Notes: generated by a model not told the origin, from the sequence alone. A stretch of DNA of 64,000 nt from Dyella sp. SG609 (GCF_012275375.1 NZ_JAAZQJ010000001.1:558001-622000); one strand, 5' to 3'; shown: positions 1 through 8,416, numbered from the stretch's first letter. Made by a program: numbers and translations.

Positions 1-99
1 CTGGGCGTGCACGTCGGGGGACAGCGGAGCCGAGCCGGCGTAGAGCGCGGCCGAGGCGAGCAGGGAAGCAAGAAGTGTTTTTGCGGTGGTCTTGTTCAT
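1..99 (-). CDS. exported protein, N-terminal signal peptide only (truncated by window edge)
   Basis: The reverse strand starts with ATG at 99 and stays open to the window edge (33 codons). The peptide begins MNKTTAKTLLASLLASAALY and runs on to SPDVHAQ, a typical Sec signal peptide with a basic N-region, an alanine/leucine core and an AxA-like end. The mature protein lies outside the window, so its function cannot be told. No strong Shine-Dalgarno sequence is visible upstream. Confidence 0.6.
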   Translation of the reverse strand, partial: MNKTTAKTLLASLLASAALYAGSAPLSPDVHAQ

Positions 100-810
100 C
101 AGATTTGATTTGAGTTCGCTTGCGTGGGCGATCCGTTCCCCCGGTGGGCTGCGGCGAAAAAAAGGCCGCAGCGATACGTCGGTCGCCCCCGAAAGTCGGG
201 CGGCCGGGCTTAAGTCGTGCGTTCCGCGCACTGGTGAAGGTCGTCCGTACAACGCAACCCCCGACCCCTGGGCCGTGGAGACCGAGGGGATGCGACGGAT
301 ATCGACGCTGGGAGTGCCGGCGAAACGGCAGGAACCACCAGGAGCTCATCGCGGAACGACACCCTTCCGGTGTGCCCTTCCGCGTGGCTCCGCCCGTCCT
401 GGAGCGGGCCGGACCGTATCACCCGGGAGACAACGCACCGGGCTTCGCTGACGGGGAGCAGTCTAGTTGCTCATCGTTACAAGTGATGAAATTTTAGTTA
501 GCATGAATCACATGGATCGAGTCAAAGCATTCAATCCATGCGCAGGACTGTCGCCGGCCTTACATTGACGCAGCCAGTGCACGATCTTTCAGTCACTTGC
601 GTGAGCGTGCGTGAAGCCACTGTATCGCTCATGTGACACGCGATCCGTTCATGTTACGTCACTCCGTGACACCCGCAGCCACAGGCTGCGGAATGCGCTT
701 GTGCGCCATATCACGTTGGGAAAAAACACAAGCGCCATTCCCGGAAATCGCAAGCCGCTCTTGCCCAAGATGCGCGCTGGCATTCGCGCCGGTACGAGGG
801 AGAGCAGGCG
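100..810. other. intergenic region, divergent promoters, no gene seen
   Basis: About 710 bases separate the leftward exported-protein gene from the rightward GH51 gene. Open frames on both strands here have no recognisable product and look like GC-rich chance frames. The stretch 460-560 is AT-richer and holds an inverted pair CATGGAT (511-517) and ATCCATG (534-540). Further right are several GTCAC/GTGAC half-sites, including the hairpin GTCAC-TCC-GTGAC (658-670). These may be binding sites for regulators of the flanking genes, but no consensus was recognised. Confidence 0.4.
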
Positions 811-2364
811 ATGGGGTTGCGCACGTGGGTGGTGGTATTGGGGTGTTGCGTGTCGTCCGGCGCGGTTGGCGTTGCATTTGCCGATGCGCCAAGTGCGCAG
901 GTGACGGTGCATGTGGATCGTCCGGGCGCGGTGATCCATCGCGAAATCTACGGCCAGTTCGCCGAGCAGCTCGGGCGCGGTATCGATGAAGGATTGTGGG
1001 TAGGCGAGAACTCGTCGATTCCGAATGTGCACGGCTTCCGCAAGGACGTGGTCGATGCATTGAAAGCCATCCACGTACCGGTGATCCGCTGGCCCGGCGG
1101 CTGCTTCGCCGACGAATACCACTGGCGCGACGGCATCGGCCCGCGCGACAAGCGCGCCGTGCGGCCCAATCACTCGTGGGGCGGCGAAGAGCACAATGCC
1201 GTCGGCACGCACGAGTTCATGGATTTCGCCGAGCTGGTGGGCGCGCAGACCTATCTGGCCGCCAATATGGGCACCGGTTCGCCGCGCGAGATGAGCGACT
1301 GGCTGGAATACGTGACCGGCAACGGGCAGACCGATCTCGCCCGCGAGCGCCGCGCGAACGGCCGCGACAAGCCGTGGCAGATCGCCTACCTGGGCATCGG
1401 CAACGAAAGCTGGGGCTGCGGCGGCAACATGCGCGGCGCGTACTACGCCGACCAGTACCGCCAGTACGCCACCTTTGCGCGCACCATGAGCGGTCCCGCC
1501 TTGCGCAAGGTGGCCAGCGGCGCCAATGCCGACGACTACGCCTGGACCGAAGCCGTGATGGCCGGCGCGGCGTCGCAGATCGACGCCTACGGCGTGCACT
1601 ACTACACGCTGCCCACCGGCGACTGGAAGCACAAAGGCTCGGCGGTGGCGTTCGACGAGAACGCCTGGATCGCCACCTTGAAAGCCGCGCTGCGCATGGA
1701 CGAACTGGTCTCCCGCCATAGCGCCATCATGGACAAGTACGACCCGGCGAAGCGCATCGCCCTGGCGGTGGACGAATGGGGTACCTGGTACGACACCGAG
1801 CCCGGCGACTCCGCGCTGTACCAGCAGAACAGCCTGCGCGACGCGATGGTGGCGGCGATCACGCTGGACATCTTCCACGCGCATGCCGAGCGCGTGCGCA
1901 TGGCCAATATCGCGCAGATGGTGAACGTGCTGCAGGCGATGATCCTCACCAGCAAGGGGCGCATGGTGCTGACCCCGACCTATCACGTGTTCGACCTGTA
2001 CCAGGTGTTCCAGGGGGCGACGTCGTTGCCGGTGGAGGTGCGCGCGGGTGAGTACGCGCATGGCGGCGCGCGGGTGCCGGGCTTGTTCGTCACCGCGGCG
2101 CGGGGGACGGATGGAGCGGTGCACGTGGCGCTGGTCAATCCCGATCCGGAGCATGCGTTGCGGGTGGCGGTGGCTTTGCCTGGGATGAAGGTCGGGAAGG
2201 TGAGCGGGCGTGTGTTGACGGCGCCGGCGATTAACACCATCAACAGCTTCGAGAAGCCGGATGCGGTGAAGCCGGTGGGGTTCGATGGGGCGAAGATCGG
2301 TGGCGATGGTGTTCTTGCGGTATCGCTGCCGGCGAAGGCCATCGTGACTTTGGAGTTGCGGTAA
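811..2364 (+). CDS. alpha-L-arabinofuranosidase, GH51 family
   Basis: A 517-residue secreted glycoside hydrolase expected to remove terminal alpha-L-arabinofuranosyl residues from arabinoxylan or arabinan. Residues 1-25 look like a signal peptide ending FADA. The (beta/alpha)8 domain carries the acid/base motif GIGNES with Glu199 and the nucleophile motif VDEWGTWY with Glu322, at the usual family spacing. RWPGGCFADEYHW (93-105) is another GH51 block. The C-terminal part (about 370-517) matches the beta-sandwich domain. The start has a purine-rich GAGGGAGAGCAGG upstream. The gene stands alone and is followed by a REP-type repeat. Its last 200 bases use many G- and T-ending codons, unlike the C-rich start. 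Confidence 0.9.
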   Translation: MGLRTWVVVLGCCVSSGAVGVAFADAPSAQVTVHVDRPGAVIHREIYGQFAEQLGRGIDEGLWVGENSSIPNVHGFRKDVVDALKAIHVPVIRWPGGCFADEYHWRDGIGPRDKRAVRPNHSWGGEEHNAVGTHEFMDFAELVGAQTYLAANMGTGSPREMSDWLEYVTGNGQTDLARERRANGRDKPWQIAYLGIGNESWGCGGNMRGAYYADQYRQYATFARTMSGPALRKVASGANADDYAWTEAVMAGAASQIDAYGVHYYTLPTGDWKHKGSAVAFDENAWIATLKAALRMDELVSRHSAIMDKYDPAKRIALAVDEWGTWYDTEPGDSALYQQNSLRDAMVAAITLDIFHAHAERVRMANIAQMVNVLQAMILTSKGRMVLTPTYHVFDLYQVFQGATSLPVEVRAGEYAHGGARVPGLFVTAARGTDGAVHVALVNPDPEHALRVAVALPGMKVGKVSGRVLTAPAINTINSFEKPDAVKPVGFDGAKIGGDGVLAVSLPAKAIVTLELR

Positions 2365-2375
2365 CGCCTCTACTC

Positions 2376-2508
2376 GTCATCCCGGCGCAGGCCGGGATCC
2401 AGTAGCGTCGCTGTCCGGCTTTCGCGAAAGCACTAAAGAGCAAGCCCTTAAGCGCCATCGCCTCCATCAAACGCGTCGCTACTGGATTCCGGCCTGCGCC
2501 GGAATGAC
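2376..2508. repeat. REP-pair element, family A copy 1
   Basis: An inverted pair of GTCATCCCGGCGCAGGCCGG and its near complement ending CCGGCCTGCGCCGGAATGAC, each arm being a hairpin itself, separated by a less conserved core. Related elements lie at 11108-11238 and 57342-57468. The downstream part overlaps the 3' end of the histidine kinase gene, whose stop codon at 2448-2450 is inside the element. Confidence 0.85.
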
Positions 2509-3908
2509 GGGAGTGTGAGGTTCGGCTTGCCTTGATCGCAGGCGGGGAATGTCACGCTGATGCCGAAGCCAACGCCATCCAGGCCGTCGCCAATCTCAAT
2601 CCTCGCCCCATGCGACTGCGCAATCCGCGCCACCAGCGACAAGCCGATCCCGCTGCCGCGCTCATTGCTCCCCGCCACCCGATAAAACCGGTCGAAAATC
2701 CGCGGCCGGTCTTCCTCCGCCACGCCAGGCCCGTTGTCCTGCACCTGCAACCGCACCCGGTTGCCATCGCGCAGGCAACTCACCGCCACCCGCCCGCCCG
2801 CCGGCGTATAGCGCAAGGCATTGTCGATCAGGTTGCCGATCAGGATGCCCAGCTCGTCGACGTCGCCCTCGATCGGGCTGGGGCAGGTGTCGAGCACGAT
2901 GGACTGCTGCTTGGCGGCGGCGATGGTCTCGAACTCGCGCGTCAGCATGGCCACCAGGTCGGCCAGTTCCACCGGCACGCGTTCGCTGTTCGGGCGGTCG
3001 GCATCCAGCCGCGCGGAATCCAGCAGCTGCTGCGAGAGGCGCGCGCTGCGCTCCACCCCTTTGACCAGCTGCCGCAGCGGCGCCTGCGCTTCTTCCAGGC
3101 TGTGCGAACGCAACGCCACCTGCGCGTGGGTGAGCAGGGCGGCCAGCGGCGTGCGCAGTTCGTGCGCGGCTTCGGCCAGGAACTGGCGCTCGTTGTGCAT
3201 CGCGCGGTCCAGCCGGGCCAGCATGCGGTTGAAGGATTCGACTAGCGGCTGCACTTCGTCGGGCAGGTTGTGGTCGGGCAGCGGGGCGAGGTCCAGCGTG
3301 TCGCGCGCGGTGATGGCCTGGCGGATGCGCGTGATCGGCCGCAGCGACCAGAACAGCACGCGCTGGATCGCCACCGCCAGCACCAGCACCAGCAGGGCGG
3401 TGGTGATCAGGCCGATGCGCACCCCTTTGCGCAGGTCGTTGGCCAGGTCCGCGGTGGGCTTGCCGACCTGCACCTGCACTTCGCCATGCGAATCGGTGAT
3501 GGCATAGATGCGCCATTCCTCGCCGTCGATGCTGCGCGTGGCGAAGCCGTCGGCGAAATCCGGCTGCAGCGGTTTGCGGAACGGTTCCAGCGAGTGCACC
3601 ACCAGGTGCTGGCGGTCCTTGATCCAGACCTGGAAGATCAGGCGCCCGAGCTTGCCGTGCCGTTCCGGCGGCGGCGCGCTGTGCTCGGGCAGGCGCAGGT
3701 TGGCATTGCCGTCGAGGCGGCTGACGTCGGCCGGCATCGAGACCAGGATCTCGCGCGCGATCTCGCTCAGGCTGCTGTCCCACAGGCCGGTGCGGTCCTT
3801 CGAATAGCGCACGCCCAGCACGGTGAGAGTGACGCCCCAGGCCACCACGAAGATCGCCAGCATCACCACGAACAGGCGCCGCCGCAGCGAGCGCATGCGC
3901 AGGGCCAT
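2448..3908 (-). CDS. sensor histidine kinase, PmrB/QseC-like
   Basis: A 486-residue inner-membrane sensor kinase. Transmembrane segments lie at about 10-32 and 164-184 and enclose a periplasmic sensor loop. A HAMP linker follows (about 186-238), then the dimerisation/phosphoacceptor helix with HELRTP (His249), the N box NLIDNALRYTP (359-369), the G1 box DNGPGV (391-396) and the G2 box GSGIGLSLV (418-426). The ATG overlaps the response-regulator stop as TGATG, so the pair is translationally coupled. The last 25 or so residues (LPSFRRRPESS and on) are read from the family A repeat and are not expected to belong to the enzyme core. The signal sensed is unknown. Confidence 0.9.
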   Translation of the reverse strand: MALRMRSLRRRLFVVMLAIFVVAWGVTLTVLGVRYSKDRTGLWDSSLSEIAREILVSMPADVSRLDGNANLRLPEHSAPPPERHGKLGRLIFQVWIKDRQHLVVHSLEPFRKPLQPDFADGFATRSIDGEEWRIYAITDSHGEVQVQVGKPTADLANDLRKGVRIGLITTALLVLVLAVAIQRVLFWSLRPITRIRQAITARDTLDLAPLPDHNLPDEVQPLVESFNRMLARLDRAMHNERQFLAEAAHELRTPLAALLTHAQVALRSHSLEEAQAPLRQLVKGVERSARLSQQLLDSARLDADRPNSERVPVELADLVAMLTREFETIAAAKQQSIVLDTCPSPIEGDVDELGILIGNLIDNALRYTPAGGRVAVSCLRDGNRVRLQVQDNGPGVAEEDRPRIFDRFYRVAGSNERGSGIGLSLVARIAQSHGARIEIGDGLDGVGFGISVTFPACDQGKPNLTLPSFRRRPESSSDAFDGGDGA

Positions 3909-4603
3909 CAGCGTTCCTCGCCCAGGCGGTAGCCATAGCCGTGCACGGTGGCGATCACGTCCTCGCCCAGTTTGCGCCGCAGCTGGTGCACGTATACCGC
4001 GATGGTGTTGCTCTCGATCGCGCCCTGGCCGCCGTAGACCAGGTCTTCCAGCAGATCGCGCGCCACCGCGCGGCCCTGGCGCTCCATCAGCGCGAGCAGG
4101 GTGCGGTATTCGTGCGCGGCCAGCCGCACGGATTCGCCATGGCGGGTGACGGTGCGCCGGGCCGGATCCAGCACGATGCCTTTCCAGCTCAGCACCGGCG
4201 CCACGCGGCCTTCGCTGCGCCGGATCACCGCGCGCAGGCGCGCCAGCAGTTCGTCGATCTGGAAGGGTTTCACCAGGTAGTCGTCGGCGCCGGCGTCGAG
4301 GCCGCGGATGCGGTCGCCGAGCTGGTCGCGCGCGGTGATGATCAGTGCCGGCGTGGTGTCGTAGCGCTCGCGCATGGCGCGCAGCACGTCCAGGCCCGAG
4401 CCGCGCGGCAGGCCCAGGTCGAGCAGGGCGGCGGTATAGGCATGGTCGGTAAGCGCGATGCGCGCGGCCGCGGCGTCGTGCGCGCAGTCCACGTGCCAGC
4501 CGTCCTGGCGCAGGGCCGCGGCGATGGCGTCGGCCAGCATGCGGTCGTCTTCGACTAGCAGGATGTTCGGCAAGGTCCCCTCGTGGCGCTGCAGCCGTGT
4601 CAT
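3908..4603 (-). CDS. OmpR-family response regulator
   Basis: A 231-residue partner of the downstream kinase. The receiver domain has the acidic pair in LLVEDD (15-20), the phosphorylated Asp62 in LLDLGLPRGSG, Thr90, and Lys112 in LVKPF. The C-terminal winged helix ends with SNTIAVYVHQLRRKLG and the HGYGYRL block of the OmpR family. About ten residues precede the usual start of the receiver domain, so translation may begin a little downstream of the ATG chosen. A PmrA-type tandem box lies 25 bases upstream and suggests autoregulation. PmrA, QseB and XapR-like proteins are the closest types. Confidence 0.9.
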   Translation of the reverse strand: MTRLQRHEGTLPNILLVEDDRMLADAIAAALRQDGWHVDCAHDAAAARIALTDHAYTAALLDLGLPRGSGLDVLRAMRERYDTTPALIITARDQLGDRIRGLDAGADDYLVKPFQIDELLARLRAVIRRSEGRVAPVLSWKGIVLDPARRTVTRHGESVRLAAHEYRTLLALMERQGRAVARDLLEDLVYGGQGAIESNTIAVYVHQLRRKLGEDVIATVHGYGYRLGEER

Positions 4604-4627
4604 GAGTCATGCAGCCTAGGCGCGCGG

Positions 4628-4645
4628 CTTTAAAGAATTCTTAAA
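4628..4645 (-). promoter_or_regulatory. candidate PmrA/QseB-type box upstream of the two-component operon
   Basis: On the reverse strand the bases read TTTAAG-AATTC-TTTAAAG: two TTTAA half-sites repeated every 11 bases, one helical turn. This matches the direct-repeat arrangement known for PmrA-like OmpR-family regulators. It is AT-rich in a GC-rich background and ends 25 bases before the response-regulator ATG. Confidence 0.5.
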
Positions 4646-4741
4646 TCCGGACGGCCAGACTGCCAGACATCCGGCACGGTCCGCTCCACCCCGCACGCGG
4701 ACAGGGAAGGGGCCGGCTCCCTCCGCACAAGAGACGATGCC

Positions 4742-5293
4742 ATGAGCGCCCAACCCAGCCGCCTGCCCATCGATGCGCCGCCCGCCGCCGTTCCGGATGA
4801 AACCGCGCCGGAACGCTGCACGATGCGCCTGAGTGTGAACGGCCAGGCCCGCACGATCAATGCGGACCCGGACACTCCCTTGCTGCGCGTGCTGCGCCAG
4901 GACCTGGGCCTGACCGGCGCCTGCTTCGCCTGCACCAACGGACGCTGCAGCGCCTGCACGGTGCACGTCGACGACCGGCCGACCCGCGCCTGCCGCGTGC
5001 CGGTGCACGTGGTGCAGGGCGCGCAGATCGTCACCATCGAAGGCTTGGCCGCGCGCGAAGGCCTGCCGCCGGGCCAGCTGCATGCGGTGCAGCGCGCCTG
5101 GGCCGAATGCGGCGTGCCGCCGTGCCCGTGCCAGGCCGGCATGATCATGGCCGCCACCGCCTTGCTGATGGACAACCCCGATCCGGGCACCGCCGAGATC
5201 GAGGCCGCGCTGTTCCTCGACTGCGGCTGCGGTGCGCGGCCGCACGTGCTGCGTGCGGTGCGTTCGCTGGCGGAGCGCCTGCGCTCCTGGTGA
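4742..5293 (+). CDS. 2Fe-2S subunit-like protein of the xanthine dehydrogenase family (orphan)
   Basis: A 183-residue protein resembling the small iron-sulfur subunits of molybdenum hydroxylases such as isoquinoline 1-oxidoreductase. The plant-ferredoxin part holds CFACTNGRCSACTV (922 onward in window thousands, residues about 61-74), and the C-terminal four-helix domain holds CPCQAGM and DCGCGARPH. In the usual family these read like FGCGxGxCGACTV, CGYCQPGM and CRCGTY, so the cysteines remain but several glycines and neighbours differ. No molybdopterin subunit or cytochrome is adjacent. A cluster is likely, but the partner and reaction are unknown. Confidence 0.75.
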   Translation: MSAQPSRLPIDAPPAAVPDETAPERCTMRLSVNGQARTINADPDTPLLRVLRQDLGLTGACFACTNGRCSACTVHVDDRPTRACRVPVHVVQGAQIVTIEGLAAREGLPPGQLHAVQRAWAECGVPPCPCQAGMIMAATALLMDNPDPGTAEIEAALFLDCGCGARPHVLRAVRSLAERLRSW

Positions 5294-5336
5294 GCGCACG
5301 CAAGCCATCCCTCACTTCCCCCGACTGGAGTTCCCC

Positions 5337-6131
5337 ATGCATCACCGTGCGCGTGGTCGTGCCCGTGCCTTGTTCCTGGTTTTCTTCCTGTCCGGCAGCG
5401 GCGCCGCGTTCGCGGCGGACGATGGCTGGCATGTGGTGGTCGGCGCCGGCGGGCTGGACATGCCGCGCTATCCCGGCAGTTCCGAGCGGCGCAGCCAGCT
5501 GCTGCCGATGGTGAGCGCCAGCTACGGCCGTTTCTTTCTAGGCGGTGCGCCGGGCTCCGGCTCGCCGGCGGGGCTGGGCATGTATTTCCATCAGGACGGG
5601 CAGTGGCGCGCCGGCGTGTCGCTGTCGTACGACTTCGTGCAGCCGCGCAAGGAGTCGGACGACCGCAAGCGCCTGCATGGCATGGGCGATATCGACCGCA
5701 CGGCGCGGGTCACTTTGTTCGGCAGCTATACGCACGATTGGTTGACGGTGCGGGGCAATGTGTCCAGCGACGTTGCCGGCAAGGACCAGGGCACGACGGC
5801 GTCGCTCGACCTGGAAGGCAAGTACCGCTGGAACGACAAGCTCAGTTTCGTGGCGGGGCCGGGCGTGACCTGGGCCGACGGCAAGCACAATCGCACGTTC
5901 TATGGCGTGGACGATGTGCAGAGCCTGCGTTCGGGGTATGCGGCGTATCGGCCGGGGTCGGGAGTGGAAACGGTGCGGTTTTCGCTGGGCGCGGATTACC
6001 GGATCGGCGAGCGCTGGACCCTGGGCGCGCGAGCGATCGCGGCGCGTTTGCAGGGCGATGCGTCGGATAGTCCGATCGTGGCGAAGCGGATGCAGAACAC
6101 GTATGTGGCGTATGCGTTCTACCGGTTCTAA
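5337..6131 (+). CDS. MipA/OmpV-family outer-membrane protein
   Basis: A 264-residue beta-barrel protein. The start at 5337 is preceded by GGAG and gives a clean signal peptide (ALFLVFFLSGSGAAFA, cleavage near residue 26); an upstream in-frame start would read back into the preceding gene. The mature part begins DDGWHVVVGAGG and has alternating strands with glycine/aromatic girdles, ending in the terminal aromatic AYAFYRF expected for insertion by the Bam complex. MipA-type proteins act as scaffolds or porins. It lies 43 bases after the 2Fe-2S gene and may be co-transcribed. The 3' part uses more G/T-ending codons. Confidence 0.85.
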   Translation: MHHRARGRARALFLVFFLSGSGAAFAADDGWHVVVGAGGLDMPRYPGSSERRSQLLPMVSASYGRFFLGGAPGSGSPAGLGMYFHQDGQWRAGVSLSYDFVQPRKESDDRKRLHGMGDIDRTARVTLFGSYTHDWLTVRGNVSSDVAGKDQGTTASLDLEGKYRWNDKLSFVAGPGVTWADGKHNRTFYGVDDVQSLRSGYAAYRPGSGVETVRFSLGADYRIGERWTLGARAIAARLQGDASDSPIVAKRMQNTYVAYAFYRF

Positions 6132-6149
6132 AGCTACGCCTCGCTGAGC

Positions 6150-6241
6150 GTAGGTTGGGGTGAGCCGCAGGCGAACCCCAACATCGGCACGTTGATACGC
6201 ATCGCGTTGTTGGGGTTCGCCTGCGGCTCACCCCAACCTAC
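6150..6241. repeat. family B inverted repeat, short form (92 bp)
   Basis: Begins GTAGGTTGGGGTGAGCCGCA and ends with the complement TGCGGCTCACCCCAACCTAC. Each end is followed by GGCGAACCCCAAC or its complement, giving an almost perfect foldback. It lies between the convergent mipA-like and tag genes and lacks the roughly 75-base internal block of the 167-bp copies at 32447, 43715 and 47697. It could act as a bidirectional terminator. Confidence 0.85.
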
Positions 6242-6258
6242 GCCGGGCGCTGTCGGGA

Positions 6259-6864
6259 TCAGGGCCGCTTGAACGCCTTGCGCGCCTTCTCCACCTTCGC
6301 CCGGATCGCGCACGTCTCCACGTGATCGTCCACCAGCCCCATCGCCTGCATGAAGGCGTACATCGTGGTGGGCCCGACGAATTTCCAACCCTGCTTCTTC
6401 AGTGCTTTCGACAGCGCCACCGACTCATCGGAAGTGGCAATGGCCTGGGTCGGCGCCGGGCGCTTGCGGTCGGCCTCGTAGCGCCACAGGTAGGCGGCCA
6501 GCGAGCCTTCGCGCTCCGCCAGTTCCACCGCATGGCGGGCGTTGTTGATCACCGCCTCGATCTTGCCGCGGTGGCGGATGATGCCTTCGTTCTTCAAGAG
6601 CCGCTGCACGTCGCGCTCGGTGAAGCGCGCCACGCGGTGGTAATCGAAACCGTGGAATACCGCGCGGAAATTCTCGCGCTTGGCCAGGATGGTGCGCCAG
6701 CTCAGCCCGGACTGGAAACCTTCGAGGCTGAGCTTCTCGAACAGGCGGAAATCGTCCGCGACAGGGAAACCCCATTCGGTGTCGTGGTAATGCATGAAGT
6801 CCGGCGCGGACGCGCTCCAGCGGCAGCGCGGCTTGCCGTCGGGGCCGGCGATGGTGTCGCTCAT
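6259..6864 (-). CDS. tag: DNA-3-methyladenine glycosylase I
   Basis: A 201-residue base-excision enzyme removing 3-methyladenine from alkylated DNA. Family landmarks are in order: zinc ligands Cys14 and His27 (CRW, YHDTEWG), catalytic-site Glu48 in LEGFQSGLSW, the helix-hairpin region NEGIIRHRGKI, the block SKALKKQGWKFVGPTTMYAF, and the second zinc pair His181 and Cys185 in DDHVETC. Length is normal. The stop codon lies just after a family B repeat. The MarR-GNAT gene lies 38 bases upstream on the same strand. Confidence 0.95.
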   Translation of the reverse strand: MSDTIAGPDGKPRCRWSASAPDFMHYHDTEWGFPVADDFRLFEKLSLEGFQSGLSWRTILAKRENFRAVFHGFDYHRVARFTERDVQRLLKNEGIIRHRGKIEAVINNARHAVELAEREGSLAAYLWRYEADRKRPAPTQAIATSDESVALSKALKKQGWKFVGPTTMYAFMQAMGLVDDHVETCAIRAKVEKARKAFKRP

Positions 6865-6902
6865 GGGCAGCGGTTTCCTGGGGAAGGCTGCCGGCGATCA
6901 TG

Positions 6903-7844
6903 TCACTGCGGCCGTTGCCGGACCAGATATTGCTCGACCATCGGCTTGCCCCATTGCTCGCCGGGCGCTTCCGAGACGAGATGGAACCCGGCGCGCTCGT
7001 ACAGGTGGCGCGCGGCATCGAGGCCCTTCACCGTCCACAGGTGGATTTCGCGGAAGCCTTGCTCGTCGCAATAGCGCAGCACGTCGTCCAGCATGCGCCG
7101 GCCCACGCCGCGGCCCTGCATGCGGCCGTCGACGATAAAGGTGCGCAGATGGGCGATGCCCGGGCCCATGCTTTCGCCGTCGATGGCGACCGAACCGACC
7201 AGGGTGTCGCCGAGCATGGCGCGCCAGATCTGGTTGCCGGGGCGGTCCAGGCGCGAGGTGAGGTCGGCCACCGCCGCCGCCACGCGGCTTTCGAACACCT
7301 GGCCGAAGCCGACCGCCGGCGCGTAATACGCCATATGCAGCGCGGCCACGCCGCCGATCACACCGGGCGCGTAGCCGGTCTCTATGCGGATGTCTTCCTG
7401 CACCGGCGCCACGCCGAGGCGATTCGCGCGCAGCGCTTGCGCATACGCGACGAGGCTGCCGCATACCGTTTCCAACCGGGCCGGTGCGAAGTGCGAGGCG
7501 GCGGCGGTCACCTGCTTGCGCGCGAAGGCGTCGACGGCGGCCAGCGTGCGCCGGCCCTTCTCGGTGAGTACCAGCGGCTTGATGCGCGCGTCGCCGGCGC
7601 TGTCGAGCACGGTGATCTCGCCGGCCTCGGTCAGCTTGGTAAGCAGGCGGCTGACGCTGGACTTGTCCAGGCCCAGCACCTCGACCAGGTCGGCCGCGGT
7701 CAGCGTGCCGCGCCGGCCGAGTTCGACGATGGCGTGCACGGCGGAAGGCGAGTAGGTGGTGCCGGCCAGGGTGGGGCGCAGGAAGCCCCATTCGCGCGCC
7801 ATCTGGCGGGAGGCGGCGCGGATGTCGTCGATCAGGTCGTTCAT
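6903..7844 (-). CDS. MarR-family regulator fused to a GNAT acetyltransferase
   Basis: A 313-residue fusion. Residues 1-140 form a MarR winged helix (GRRGTLTAADLVEVLGLDKS, then SRLLTKLTEAGEI and a basic wing DARIKPLVLTEKG). Residues about 150-313 form a GNAT domain with the acetyl-CoA loop RMQGRGVGRRML and HLYERAGF near the end. Such fusions are known in proteobacteria, but ligands and acetyl acceptors are mostly unknown. The gene may form one unit with tag downstream. A small dyad 28 bases before the start may be its own operator. Confidence 0.85.
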   Translation of the reverse strand: MNDLIDDIRAASRQMAREWGFLRPTLAGTTYSPSAVHAIVELGRRGTLTAADLVEVLGLDKSSVSRLLTKLTEAGEITVLDSAGDARIKPLVLTEKGRRTLAAVDAFARKQVTAAASHFAPARLETVCGSLVAYAQALRANRLGVAPVQEDIRIETGYAPGVIGGVAALHMAYYAPAVGFGQVFESRVAAAVADLTSRLDRPGNQIWRAMLGDTLVGSVAIDGESMGPGIAHLRTFIVDGRMQGRGVGRRMLDDVLRYCDEQGFREIHLWTVKGLDAARHLYERAGFHLVSEAPGEQWGKPMVEQYLVRQRPQ

Positions 7845-7871
7845 GGTGGCCGGCCCCCTTGGCAGCTATTG

Positions 7872-7886
7872 GTTGCAATATACAAC
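7872..7886 (-). promoter_or_regulatory. candidate MarR operator
   Basis: The imperfect dyad GTTGCAATATACAAC (arms GTTG and CAAC) lies 28 bases upstream of the MarR-GNAT start in an otherwise GC-rich stretch. MarR regulators usually bind AT-rich dyads over their own promoters, so autoregulation is plausible. The match is to a class, not to a known sequence. Confidence 0.35.
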
Positions 7887-8002
7887 TTTATGGGGGGGTT
7901 GCCATGGATCGAAGGAAATCTGTCCAAATCATTGATAAAGCTGTTTCTATCCAGGGGAATTTGGCTGGGAGGCACCACCGTCCGGGGCTCTCGGATATTT
8001 TG

Positions 8003-8043
8003 CCCGGTATATATTGACCGAGCTAATTAACCCGGGTATATAT
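8003..8043 (+). promoter_or_regulatory. repeated CCCGG-TATATAT motif upstream of the DUF2239 gene
   Basis: CCCGGTATATAT at 8003-8014 recurs as CCCGGGTATATAT at 8031-8043, a 28-base period. The second copy ends 31 bases before the DUF2239 start. It may be a promoter element or a regulator site; no known consensus was recognised. Confidence 0.3.
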
Positions 8044-8074
8044 GTCGCCCCAGCCCCCCAAGGATTAACCCCCT

Positions 8075-8416
8075 ATGCCATCCCCGACTCACCAGCCGCC
8101 CCCGTCCGCGCGTGGCCGCAACATCCATTTATTCGACCGCCACTGGGCCTGGCTCGACGCGCAGCCGATCAGCGCCCAGGCCACCCTGCGCCGCCTGGTG
8201 GAGCGCGCCAGCCGCGACGCCGACGGCCACTACCGCAAGGCCGCGGCCAAGGAGGACTGCTACTTCTACATGCGCGACGCCGGCGGCGACCGCCCGCAGT
8301 TCGAAGAAGCCGCGCGTGCCCTGTTCGCCGACGACCGCCCGCGCCTGCGCCTGTGCATCGCTTCCTGGCCGGACGACGTGCGCGCACGCATCGAAGCCAT
8401 GCTCGGAGCAGCGTGA
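8075..8416 (+). CDS. DUF2239-family protein, C-terminal half only
   Basis: A 113-residue protein. HLFDRHWAWLDAQPISAQAT (about 18-37), LRRLVERASR, YFYMRDAGGDRPQFEEAARA and the ending WPDDVRARI match the conserved C-terminal half of DUF2239 proteins (LLPRHWDWLAAQPGG, ALRRLVEEAR, FEEATRALFA, WP.DVR). The usual N-terminal half of about 80-90 residues is missing, and the upstream DNA shows no remnant, so this is a short form rather than a frameshift. The stop overlaps the next start (TGATG), coupling it to a GIY-YIG gene. Function unknown. Confidence 0.7.
   Translation: MPSPTHQPPPSARGRNIHLFDRHWAWLDAQPISAQATLRRLVERASRDADGHYRKAAAKEDCYFYMRDAGGDRPQFEEAARALFADDRPRLRLCIASWPDDVRARIEAMLGAA

Noticed and set aside
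649-2154. A reverse-strand open frame of about 500 codons antisense to the GH51 gene
   Set aside because: Explained by the codon pattern of GH51; no domain recognised.
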